Below, in pieces: positions 7,832 through 15,164 of a stretch of DNA of 21,876 bases. The notes below the pieces were generated by a model. That model made no database searches, had not been told where the DNA came from, and worked only from the letters and a program-made list of their open reading frames with translations. Source of the DNA: Stenotrophomonas sp. UBA7346 (GTDB lineage Bacteria > Pseudomonadota > Gammaproteobacteria > Xanthomonadales > Xanthomonadaceae); contig DKPB01000091.1 of assembly GCA_002471015.1 (NCBI GenBank), forward strand, positions 1 to 21,876, read 5' to 3'. Within the stretch, counting starts at the first letter, position 1, and each line of letters starts with the position of its first letter. The translations under genes and the position numbers were made by a program.

Positions 7832-8222
7832 GGAGATCCGAACAGCCTCGTTATTTGTATATACATACAATGAATAGCGCGACCAGAGAAAGCTTGTCAA
7901 CCGCCCTGGCCACACCGCAGCGCCATCCGTGGTGGCGTTCCCCGCCAGCATCCGGCGCAGCCCTTGCGCCTGCGTTGCTTCCGCCGTTTGAAGCCGTGGT
8001 GCATGCACGCTTCATCAAATCGACGGGAACAACGACTATCCTGCGACGCAGCATAGCCAGCGCGCACGCACTCGCCTAGCCACGAAAGGTCTGGCGGTGA
8101 TGATTTTTTGTATTGACGCATGCAAGCTGCGCTGGCGATTTCACATGCAACTTTTTTTATCTGCATGCCGCTGCCTTGCAGGCACGCCGGCTTACCCCAT
8201 TCATCGCTACAGGACTGTCCCC
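7832..8222. other. Divergent intergenic region before glyoxalase I
   Basis: This 391-bp gap separates the leftward CopL-like operon from the rightward glyoxalase gene. Beyond the promoter described at 7855-7900, it holds a locally AT-rich stretch (8101-8160) with TTGACG at 8113-8118, no convincing -10 partner at 17 nt, and two CATGCAA copies at 8119-8125 and 8144-8150. A promoter for the glyoxalase gene must lie here, but it could not be placed with confidence. No coding sequence is supported. Confidence 0.5.
7855..7900 (-). promoter_or_regulatory. Sigma70-like promoter with abutting palindrome
   Basis: On the minus strand a perfect -35 TTGACA (7895-7900) is separated by 18 nt from TATTCA (7871-7876; 3 of 6 consensus matches). 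Directly downstream lies a 16-bp inverted repeat (7855-7870) with arms TTGTAT/ATACAA around 4 nt. The repeat would cover the transcription start, a classic place for a repressor site. The start codon of the CopL-like gene follows 23 bp later. The binding protein is not known. Confidence 0.5.
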
Positions 8223-8750
8223 ATGAGCCTTCAAACCCTTGCACAACAGCCCGGCGTCGCCGCCCGGGTGCCGGCCGAAACCCACGGCTTCGTGTTCAAC
8301 CACACCATGCTGCGGGTCAAGGACATTCGCGCCTCGCTGGATTTCTATACGCGCGTGCTGGGCTTCCAGCTGATCGACCAGCGTGATTTCGCCGAGGCGC
8401 AGTTCAGCCTGTACTTCCTGGCCTATGTGCCGTCCGGGGTGCAGGTGCCGCAGGACGATGCCGAGCGCCGCCTGTGGATGGCCGGCATTCCCGGTGTGCT
8501 GGAACTCACCCACAACCATGGCACCGAGAACCAGGAAGGCCCGGTCTACCACGACGGCAACAGCGACCCGCGCGGCTTCGGCCATATCTGCGTGTCGGTG
8601 CCGGAACTGGAAGCGGCCTGTGCGCGTTTCGAGGAACTGGGCGTGCCGTTCCAGAAGCGCCTGACCGATGGCCGCATGAAGAGCCTGGCCTTCATCAAGG
8701 ACCCGGACGGTTATTGGGTGGAGATCATTTCCAATAGCGTGCGTGCCTGA
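8223..8750 (+). CDS. gloA: Lactoylglutathione lyase (glyoxalase I)
   Basis: A 175-residue cytosolic glyoxalase I, which converts the hemithioacetal of methylglyoxal and glutathione to S-lactoylglutathione. It is of the longer type found in eukaryotes and some proteobacteria (E. coli GloA is 135 aa). Metal ligands expected from the family are visible: H27 (NHTMLRVKD), E94 (LELTHNHGTE), H121 (GFGHICVSV) and E167 (DPDGYWVEI). The start at 8223 is supported by AGGA at 8211-8214, 8 nt upstream. The frame is open further upstream (ATG at 8097), but that part has no family similarity. It stands alone on the plus strand between two leftward operons and has no evident functional link to them. Confidence 0.95.
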   Translation: MSLQTLAQQPGVAARVPAETHGFVFNHTMLRVKDIRASLDFYTRVLGFQLIDQRDFAEAQFSLYFLAYVPSGVQVPQDDAERRLWMAGIPGVLELTHNHGTENQEGPVYHDGNSDPRGFGHICVSVPELEAACARFEELGVPFQKRLTDGRMKSLAFIKDPDGYWVEIISNSVRA

Positions 8751-8784
8751 TCCGAACGTGGCGCGTTGACGAGGCTGTCGTCTT

Positions 8785-8889
8785 CCCGGGTGCGCTTTGC
8801 TTACCCGGGCTACGTGGCTGAGCGGGGTGCGATCTGAAAGCGCGCCTGTGCACCAATCCCGGTGCGCTTCGCTTACCCGGGCTACGTGG
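8785..8889 (-). repeat. Pair of GTAG-headed REP-like repeats
   Basis: Two ~32-bp near-identical direct copies, at 8785-8817 and 8858-8889, lie 73 bp apart. Read on the minus strand each begins with GTAGCCCGGGTAAGCGAAG and can fold a short stem; in the 8785 copy the arms are CCCGGGT and ACCCGGG (7 bp, 8785-8791 and 8803-8809). The second copy lacks one G in one arm. GTAG at the head is the hallmark of REP elements moved by REP-associated tyrosine transposases. No such transposase is in this window. Confidence 0.65.
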
Positions 8890-8915
8890 TTATGGGTTGC
8901 ATCGCGCTGAACAAC

Positions 8916-8939
8916 AAACGCCGGCTTGCGCCGGCGTTT
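8916..8939 (-). terminator. Intrinsic terminator of the seven-gene operon
   Basis: A perfect 10-bp stem (AAACGCCGGC at 8916-8925 and its complement at 8930-8939) with a 4-nt loop. On the minus strand it is followed by a T-rich run (TTTGTTGTT). It lies 33 nt after the stop codon of the last M16 peptidase gene and should end that operon; it may also stop readthrough from gloA. Confidence 0.8.
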
Positions 8940-8972
8940 GCTGGTGTCGAACCACTTGGCAGGGGCTGCGAC

Positions 8973-10316
8973 TTACTTCTTGAAGGTGCCAGCCTTGACC
9001 AGCACCATCTTCTGCGGATCCACGTACTTGCGGATCACACCATTGACCTGCTGCAGCGTCACCGACTGGATCGCCTGCGGGTAGTTGTCCAGCCAGGCCA
9101 GGCCTACACCACGCTCAACCGTGCCGATGATCGCCGCCGACATGCCGTCGGTATTGCCCAGGCCGACCTGGTAGCTGCCGACCATCGCCTGCTTGCGTGC
9201 ATCCAGTTCTTCGGCGGTGATGCCGTCCTTCCACCAGCGCTGCAGTTCGCGGCGGGTGCTGGCGATGCCCTTGTCCATCAGCTCCGGTGCGAAAGTGGTG
9301 CTGATGCCCAGGCCGCCGTCCATGTAGTCGCTGCCCAGCAGATTGCCGCCGATGCCGTAGGTCAGGCCTTCCTTCGCGCGCACCGCCGCCATCAGGCGAC
9401 CGGTGAAGCCCGAACCCAGCACGTCCACGCCCACCGTCATCGGCAGGTAGTCGGCATCGGTGTAGCGCAGGCCGGTGGCCTGGCCCAGGAACACGCTGAC
9501 GCTGGCCTTGTCCTTCATCGCAATGGTGTGCTCAGCGGCCTTGGCCGGCAGCCGTGCCGGCGCATCACGCAGGTAATCGACGCCGCCACTCCAGCCGTTG
9601 AAGCCATGTGCAACCGCGGTCTCGATCGCCTTGGCATCAACGTCACCGGCAAACACCAGGGTCATATGCGCCGGGCCGTAGTATTTGGCGTGGAAGGCCT
9701 TGATCTGCTCCAGCGTCACCTGCGGCACTGCCTTGAGCATGGCTTCACGCGGTGCCGGTGCGTTGATGCTGCCGGCCGGGAAGATGCTCAGCATCATGGT
9801 TTCGCGGGCCATCGCGCCGGGGTTGTCGCTGGCCTGGCGCAGCGCCGCTTCCAGCTGCACCTTGGCCTTGGCCAGTTCCTCGGCAGTGAACGCCGGCTCA
9901 CGCAGCTGCTCGGCGAGCAGGTCGAGCACGGTCGGCAGGTCCTGCTTCAGGCTCTTGCCATAGATGCCGATGCGCGCGGCGCTGGGGCTGAAGGACAGCT
10001 GCGCGCCGATGCCGTCGAGCGTATCGGAGATGGCGAACTTGTCGCGACGGGTGGTGCCGGCTTCCAGCAGCATCGCGGTCAGCGTCGGTACCGCCGGGTT
10101 GTCGGCCTTGGCGGCGAGGAAGGCATCACCCAGCGGCATCGAGCCGGTGAAGGTGACCACGTCCTTGACCCCCATCGGGTAGACGATCAGGTCGATGCCG
10201 GCCGCCTTGGCGTGCACGGCGGTGTCGGCCACGCCAGCCTGGGCGGCAAATGCGGCAAGGCTGGACAGGGCGGCCAGCGCCAGCGGAATCAGTCGAATGC
10301 GTTTTGCGTTGTTCAC
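8973..10316 (-). CDS. M16 family peptidase-like protein, non-catalytic partner
   Basis: A 447-residue periplasmic protein of the M16 (insulinase-like) fold with a signal peptide (cleavage near AQA, residue 26). The zinc-binding HxxEH motif is absent; the matching region reads NPAVPTLTAMLLEAGTTRRDKF, as in inactive M16B subunits. The second half keeps the Arg/Tyr segment of such subunits (GRLMAAVRAKEGLTYGIGGN), which helps position the substrate. It starts with GTG at 10316, overlapping the TGA of the catalytic M16 gene (GTGA), so the two are translationally coupled and probably form a heterodimeric protease. The substrate is unknown; operon context with a TonB receptor suggests an imported peptide. 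Confidence 0.88.
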   Translation of the reverse strand: MNNAKRIRLIPLALAALSSLAAFAAQAGVADTAVHAKAAGIDLIVYPMGVKDVVTFTGSMPLGDAFLAAKADNPAVPTLTAMLLEAGTTRRDKFAISDTLDGIGAQLSFSPSAARIGIYGKSLKQDLPTVLDLLAEQLREPAFTAEELAKAKVQLEAALRQASDNPGAMARETMMLSIFPAGSINAPAPREAMLKAVPQVTLEQIKAFHAKYYGPAHMTLVFAGDVDAKAIETAVAHGFNGWSGGVDYLRDAPARLPAKAAEHTIAMKDKASVSVFLGQATGLRYTDADYLPMTVGVDVLGSGFTGRLMAAVRAKEGLTYGIGGNLLGSDYMDGGLGISTTFAPELMDKGIASTRRELQRWWKDGITAEELDARKQAMVGSYQVGLGNTDGMSAAIIGTVERGVGLAWLDNYPQAIQSVTLQQVNGVIRKYVDPQKMVLVKAGTFKK

Positions 10317-11671
10317 TTGCTGCTCTCCGGCACGAACCAGCCAACCGTGCTCTGCTCTGCGGTGAAATACTTGCCGGCAACGCGCTGCACGTCGGCCGGG
10401 GTGACCTTCTCCAGGTCCTTCAGGGCGGTGGAATACAGGGTCCAGTCGCCCATCGCGATGAACTCGTTGAGCGCATCGGCAGCCTGGTCGGTGCCATCGC
10501 GGCGGTAGGCTTCCTCGGCGCGGTACGGGCCGAGCACGCGCTTGATCTCCTCGACGCTGACACCGTCACGGGCAACCTTGGCGATCTCGTCGCGGACGAT
10601 CTGCTCGATGTCCGCGTGCTTGCTGTCCGGTGCCAACGCCACGCTGAGCATGAACAGGCTGGGATCGCGCTGCTGGTACATGCCGCCCGATACCGCCACT
10701 GCCTTGCTGGTATCCACCAACGCACGCTGCAGGCGGGCGCTGCGGCCGCCCTGCAACACCAGCTCCAACACGTTCAGTGCCGGAATGTCCTTGTCCAGGC
10801 CCGCCGGGGCCTTGTACGCCATCATCACCGTGCCGGTCTCGCCAGCCCGGCGCAGCGTCACCCGGCGCTCGCCCTGCTGTTCCGGTTCGGTGGTGTAGAC
10901 CTCGGGGATGGCATGCGGCGAGCGCGGCACCTTGCCGAACTTCTCGCCGATGCTGGCCAGCACCTGGGCGCTGTCGATATCACCAACGACGGTGACGGTG
11001 GCGTTGTTCGGCCAGTAGAAGGTGTCGTAGAACGCGCGCAGCTTCTCGATGGACACCTTCTCGATATCGCTGCGCCAGCCGATCACCGGATGGTGATACG
11101 GATGTGCGCTGAAGGCAGTCGCCCACATCAGCTTCATCAAGGCGCCATTGGGATTGTTTTCGTTACGCTCGTACTCGTTGCGCACCACGGTCATTTCGCT
11201 CTGGCGGTCCTTCTCGCGCAGCAGCAGGCCGCGCATGCGGTCGGCTTCGATGGCGATGTAACCGTCCAGCGCGGCTGGCGGCAGCGTGGCGTAGTAGTTG
11301 GTGCGGTCCAGCGAGGTGGTGGCGTTGAAGCCGGCACCGACGCGGTCCAGGTAGGTGTCGACGTTGTTCGCGCCGTCGAAGTTGGTGCTGCCCATGAACA
11401 TCAGGTGCTCGAGCAGGTGGGTGCCGCCGGTGGTGCCGGTCACCTCGTTGCGCGAACCGACCCGGTAGGTCATCTGGAAAGTCACCACCGGTGCGGCGTG
11501 GTTGGGCAGCAGCAATATGCTCAGGCCATTGGCGTCGAGCCGGTACTCATCGATGCCATCGAGGGATTTGACGTGGGTGAAGCCATTGACCTTGACCGGC
11601 TCGGCCGAGGCAGCGGAGGCTGCCATCAGGCCCAGCGCAAGGCCGGCGCACAACAGGCGTTGCGAAATCAT
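10313..11671 (-). CDS. M16 zinc metallopeptidase, catalytic subunit
   Basis: A 452-residue periplasmic M16 peptidase with signal peptide (MISQRLLCAGLALGLMAASA, cleavage near ASA, residue 23). The inverted zinc motif HLLEH is at 85-89 and the third zinc ligand is probably E166 (RNEYERNENN), 77 residues on as in pitrilysin. At half the size of pitrilysin or FusC it is the M16B type, which needs a partner, here the next gene. The start at 11671 is chosen because the signal peptide begins there; AGAGAA lies about 9 nt upstream. It begins 55 nt after dsbD. The M16 family prefers unfolded or short polypeptides that fit its closed chamber, which fits a role after disulfide reduction. That link is inference. 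Confidence 0.92.
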   Translation of the reverse strand: MISQRLLCAGLALGLMAASAASAEPVKVNGFTHVKSLDGIDEYRLDANGLSILLLPNHAAPVVTFQMTYRVGSRNEVTGTTGGTHLLEHLMFMGSTNFDGANNVDTYLDRVGAGFNATTSLDRTNYYATLPPAALDGYIAIEADRMRGLLLREKDRQSEMTVVRNEYERNENNPNGALMKLMWATAFSAHPYHHPVIGWRSDIEKVSIEKLRAFYDTFYWPNNATVTVVGDIDSAQVLASIGEKFGKVPRSPHAIPEVYTTEPEQQGERRVTLRRAGETGTVMMAYKAPAGLDKDIPALNVLELVLQGGRSARLQRALVDTSKAVAVSGGMYQQRDPSLFMLSVALAPDSKHADIEQIVRDEIAKVARDGVSVEEIKRVLGPYRAEEAYRRDGTDQAADALNEFIAMGDWTLYSTALKDLEKVTPADVQRVAGKYFTAEQSTVGWFVPESSK

Positions 11672-11726
11672 GCGTTGCGTTCTCTTGATATGCGCCCGGG
11701 GGCGCGGGGAAGTCAGCGACGGGGTT

Positions 11727-13847
11727 TCAATCCCGTCCTTGTGGGGTAGCGTTTTCCAGCGCGGAGAGCACGATCTCCGGTGTGAGTACCTCGGGCAGTT
11801 CACGCGGTGCACCGCCACCGGCCGGATAGGCCAGGTTGAACGGCACCGCGCTGCGATTCCAACGTTCCAGCTCGGCGGTGATCAGCGGGTCGGCATTGGT
11901 CCAGTCGGCCTTCAGCGTCGCCACGTTGTGCGCGCGGAAGTAATCGCGCACACGTGCCGAGGCGAACACCACCTTCTTGTTGACCTGGCAGGTGGCGCAC
12001 CAGCGCGCGGTGAAATCGACATAGATCGGCCGGCCTTCGGCCTGCAGCTGCTGCACACGCTCGCTGCTCCAGGCCTCCCATTGCAGTTGCTCGGGCGCCG
12101 GCGCACGCGGCCAGCCAAACAGCACGGCCGCGGCCAGCACCAGTACGCCCGCCAGCGCACTGAGCCGGGCACGAGGGCCGCGGGCACCCGGGCGGGTTGC
12201 ACGGCCGTACAGCCACAGGCCGAACCCGAGCAGGGCCAGCGCCAGCAAGGCGTTGAGCAATGCCGCTTCCTGCAGCTGCCCGGCCAGTACCCACAGCAGA
12301 TAGGCCACGGTGGCATACAGCGGGAAGGCCATCAGCTGCTTGAAGGTCTCCATCCAGGCACCCGGTCGCGGCAATAGCTTCACCAGCGAAGGGAACACCG
12401 ACAACAGCAGATACGGCAGCGCCAGGCCCAGCGCGATCGCAGTGAACACCACGAACGACTGTGCGGTGGGCAGCGCCAGCGCAGCACCCAGCGCCGGTGC
12501 CAGGAACGGCGCGCTGCACGGCGTGGCCACCACGGTGGCCAGCATGCCGCTGAAGAAGCTGCCCGCCACGCCAGTACGCGTCTGCAGGCTGGAGCCGATG
12601 CCGGTGGCGCGCATGCCCACCTCGAACACGCCGCTGAGGTTCATCGCGAACGCCAGCATCACCAGCCCCAGCACGAATACGAATGGCGCCGACTGCAGCT
12701 GGAAGCCCCAGCCCAGTTGCTGCCCGCCCTCGCGCAGTACTGCCAGCAGCCCGGCCAGCGCCCAGAACGACAGCAGCACGCCAGCGGTGAACGACAGCGC
12801 ATGCAGGCTGACCTTGCGCCTGTCATTGCCGGCCTGCTCGATGAAGCCGACAACCTTCAGGCCCAACACCGGGAACACGCAGGGCATCAGATTGAGGATC
12901 AGCCCACCGAGTACAGCAAACAGCAGCACCACAAACGACAGCTGTGTGCCGCCAGCAGCGTCCGTCGAGGTCGGTGCCGCGCCCAGATCCTCGGTGCCGA
13001 CCAGTGCGGTGGCCTCCGCTTCGGCCACGAAGGGCAGCTCAATGGCAACACCACGGTAGGCGCCTTGCGCATCGCTATAGGCCAGCACGCCACGCAGCAT
13101 GGCATCGGCCGGCATGGTCTCGGCCGCATCCAGTGGCAGCTTCAGCAAGGCGCGGGCACCGCGATTGCCGATGGTCTGCGGCACCTTGTACGACACGAAT
13201 TCATCGGCCGGGAAAAAGTGCAGGTCAGCCATGTCGGCCGGTGCTGCCACACGCAGGGTCAGGCCGTCTTTTTCGCGGGTTGCCGCCAGCTTCCAGCCTT
13301 CGCTGGATGCGGGCATCGGCAAGGCTTCCAAGGCCGCCTGTACAGCGGCGTCCGCCACCGGCGTATCGCTGCTCACCGGCACGCGCAGGCTCACCGCCGC
13401 TTTGCCCGGGATGCACACGGTCTCGCACATCAACCAGCGTGCCTGTGCCTTCAGCTCAACCTCGCTGCCGGGCTTCAGGTCGGCCGGCGCGATCAGCCGC
13501 ACCGGCAGGTAGGACAGCCCTTCGTAGCCGTGGCCGGTGATATTGCCTTCGCGGTCGCGCACCAGGATGGGGGTGGGCCACTGGATGGCCTCGGCCGTCC
13601 AACCCGGGGGCAAGTCCCACATCAGCTTGGTCGGCAGGCCAGTGCCGGCATTCTTCCAGAAGCTGTGCCAATGCGGGTCATGCTGCATGCGCAGCGCCAA
13701 CTGCAACGGCTGGCCCGGCTGCACCGAGCGCTGTGCCGCAACCAGCTCGGCCTGCACCTGTGCCAGCACGCTGCCGGGCAGCAATACGCCCAGCAGCAAC
13801 AGCGCAGTCAGTGCCGCGCGGCGGAGGACATCAACGTGCAGGCGCAT
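11727..13847 (-). CDS. dsbD: DsbD/ScsB-type protein-disulfide reductase
   Basis: A 706-residue inner-membrane thiol:disulfide reductase that carries electrons from cytosolic thioredoxin to periplasmic partners. Three parts are visible: an N-terminal periplasmic domain with C141/C145 (LMCETVCIPG), a membrane domain (~302-580) with C323 (MPCVFPVLGL) and C444 (ATPCSAPFL), and a C-terminal thioredoxin domain with C617/C620 (RWCATCQVNKKVVF). These three Cys pairs are the complete relay. The longer N-terminal region (residues 31-300) resembles ScsB more than classical DsbD. The start at 13847 follows AAGAAGG and begins 17 nt inside the 3' end of the TlpA-like gene, so translation is probably coupled. 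Membership of a TonB-receptor/peptidase operon points to a dedicated partner, most simply the adjacent TlpA-like lipoprotein, rather than general cytochrome c maturation. Confidence 0.92.
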   Translation of the reverse strand: MRLHVDVLRRAALTALLLLGVLLPGSVLAQVQAELVAAQRSVQPGQPLQLALRMQHDPHWHSFWKNAGTGLPTKLMWDLPPGWTAEAIQWPTPILVRDREGNITGHGYEGLSYLPVRLIAPADLKPGSEVELKAQARWLMCETVCIPGKAAVSLRVPVSSDTPVADAAVQAALEALPMPASSEGWKLAATREKDGLTLRVAAPADMADLHFFPADEFVSYKVPQTIGNRGARALLKLPLDAAETMPADAMLRGVLAYSDAQGAYRGVAIELPFVAEAEATALVGTEDLGAAPTSTDAAGGTQLSFVVLLFAVLGGLILNLMPCVFPVLGLKVVGFIEQAGNDRRKVSLHALSFTAGVLLSFWALAGLLAVLREGGQQLGWGFQLQSAPFVFVLGLVMLAFAMNLSGVFEVGMRATGIGSSLQTRTGVAGSFFSGMLATVVATPCSAPFLAPALGAALALPTAQSFVVFTAIALGLALPYLLLSVFPSLVKLLPRPGAWMETFKQLMAFPLYATVAYLLWVLAGQLQEAALLNALLALALLGFGLWLYGRATRPGARGPRARLSALAGVLVLAAAVLFGWPRAPAPEQLQWEAWSSERVQQLQAEGRPIYVDFTARWCATCQVNKKVVFASARVRDYFRAHNVATLKADWTNADPLITAELERWNRSAVPFNLAYPAGGGAPRELPEVLTPEIVLSALENATPQGRD

Positions 13848-15087
13848 CTTCAACCTTCTTGATCTGCGCACGCACCGCACGCTCCACATCCCACTCGCGC
13901 ATGCCGACGCCGACAATCGTGCCGTCACCGGCGATCAGGTAGTTCTGCGGCAGCTGCACCACACCATAGGTCTGCGCAGCCTTGTCCTCGAAGCCCGGCG
14001 CCTGCAGGTTGATCCAGGGCAGATCGTTGCTACCGCCCTCTTCCTGCATGGCCTTGGTCCAATCGTCCTTGTCCTCGTCCAGCGACACGGCGTAGATCTC
14101 GAAGCCATGCGCGTGGAACTCGCGGTAAACCTTCAGCAGATGCGGGAATTCACCCCGGCACGGGCCGCACCAGGAGGCCCAGAAATCCAGCAGCACCAGC
14201 TTGTTGCGCGCCAGCACCTCGGACAGCTTGACCACCTTGCCGTCCACCCCGACCGCCTCGATATCGGCATAGGGCTTGCCCGGTCCGAATTTCTCGGCCA
14301 GCTGCTGGATCTTGGCGTAATCGGCCGCGGCCTGCTCCATCTGGATGATCAGCGGATGTCCGCCCAGCTCCTGCTTGTAGCTGGCCAGCAGCTGCACGCG
14401 GCGCGCCATGTCGTAGCGCTTCCAGTCGTAGTTCTCGCTCAGCACCAGCAGCTTGAGCAGGGTCGGGCCGTTGCCGTCGATGAGCGGCGCGTCGTAATCG
14501 TTGCGGACCTTGGCCAAGGCCGCAAACGGTGCTGCCACCGACTCACGCGCAGCCTTCATCGCCGCCTCGTCGTTCTCATCCACACCTTCGAAGGCCTTGC
14601 GGTTGGCTTCGCGGTTGGCCTTGAACGCGGCCACATAGGCCGGATCCTCCAGATAGCCATAAACCCGCTCGGTGAGGCTGCCGCCCTTGGCCACCGGACC
14701 CAGCGGGCCCTGCTCGATACGCAGCTCACCCGGTTCCAGCACCAGCTTGACCGAGCCCAGAGTGCCGACCATCAGCACCGCCGGCACGGCCTGTTGCACC
14801 TGGCCGCTGAGCACGAAGGCCCCGCCCTGCGCGGTGGCGGTGGCAACCGGCTCGACATGCAGCGGATCGGTGGCCAGCGACGGCACCAGCAACTTCAGCT
14901 CGGTGCCATCGGCCAGGTCCGGCAGCGTGCCGCGGATGCTGTAGGCAGCGCTGGCCGCCTGTGCCGCCGCGGCCTGCTGTGCAGGTGCCGAATCCGGCGC
15001 AGAAGGAGTACAGGCACTGAGCGCGATGGCGGAGGCAACCGCAGCGGACAGCAGGCAGATGCGCGTGGTGTAAGCGATGGACTTCAT
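13831..15087 (-). CDS. TlpA-like thioredoxin-fold lipoprotein
   Basis: A 418-residue lipoprotein with lipobox ALSAC (lipidated Cys26). An N-terminal beta-rich domain (residues ~48-130, YSIRGTLPDLADGTELKLL) resembles DUF4369-type domains seen before TlpA modules; a helical linker (~140-270) follows. The C-terminal thioredoxin/AhpC-TSA domain carries WCGPC at 306-310 in LLDFWASWCGPC and the cis-proline at P380 (QLPQNYLI). It is likely a periplasmic, membrane-anchored disulfide reductase fed by the downstream DsbD-type protein. Start ATG at 15087 has AAGGAAA a few nt upstream. It follows the STN-type receptor by 77 nt. What it reduces is unknown; an imported ligand or the receptor itself are possible. 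Confidence 0.88.
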   Translation of the reverse strand: MKSIAYTTRICLLSAAVASAIALSACTPSAPDSAPAQQAAAAQAASAAYSIRGTLPDLADGTELKLLVPSLATDPLHVEPVATATAQGGAFVLSGQVQQAVPAVLMVGTLGSVKLVLEPGELRIEQGPLGPVAKGGSLTERVYGYLEDPAYVAAFKANREANRKAFEGVDENDEAAMKAARESVAAPFAALAKVRNDYDAPLIDGNGPTLLKLLVLSENYDWKRYDMARRVQLLASYKQELGGHPLIIQMEQAAADYAKIQQLAEKFGPGKPYADIEAVGVDGKVVKLSEVLARNKLVLLDFWASWCGPCRGEFPHLLKVYREFHAHGFEIYAVSLDEDKDDWTKAMQEEGGSNDLPWINLQAPGFEDKAAQTYGVVQLPQNYLIAGDGTIVGVGMREWDVERAVRAQIKKVEDAPAR

Positions 15088-15106
15088 GGATTTCCTTGCG
15101 GTGGAT

Positions 15107-15137
15107 GCGGCGCGCCGCCGACGAGGATCGGCGCGCC
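15107..15137. repeat. GC-rich inverted repeat between receptor and tlpA-like gene
   Basis: GGCGCGCC occurs at 15109-15116 and again at 15130-15137, 13 nt apart; the first lies in a 12-bp palindrome (15107-15118). The pair can form an RNA hairpin in the 77-nt gap between the receptor gene and the tlpA-like gene. No U-run follows, so it may limit or process transcript rather than fully terminate; it could also be chance in GC-rich DNA. Confidence 0.4.
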
Positions 15138-15164
15138 ACGCTGTTGCACGATCCGGGCGCTGCC

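Noticed and set aside
8223..8750. His instead of Gln as first metal ligand in a long-type glyoxalase I
   Set aside because: Human enzyme has Gln33 but His is common at this position in other members, so it is not a notable change.
8862..11749. Plus-strand open frames opposite the M16 genes
   Set aside because: No domain or signal is visible, whereas the minus strand has two recognisable M16 proteins with signal peptides.
13831..15087. Cytochrome c maturation role (CcmG) for the thioredoxin-like lipoprotein
   Set aside because: The long N-terminal domain and linker, lipid anchor and lack of ccm genes nearby do not fit CcmG.
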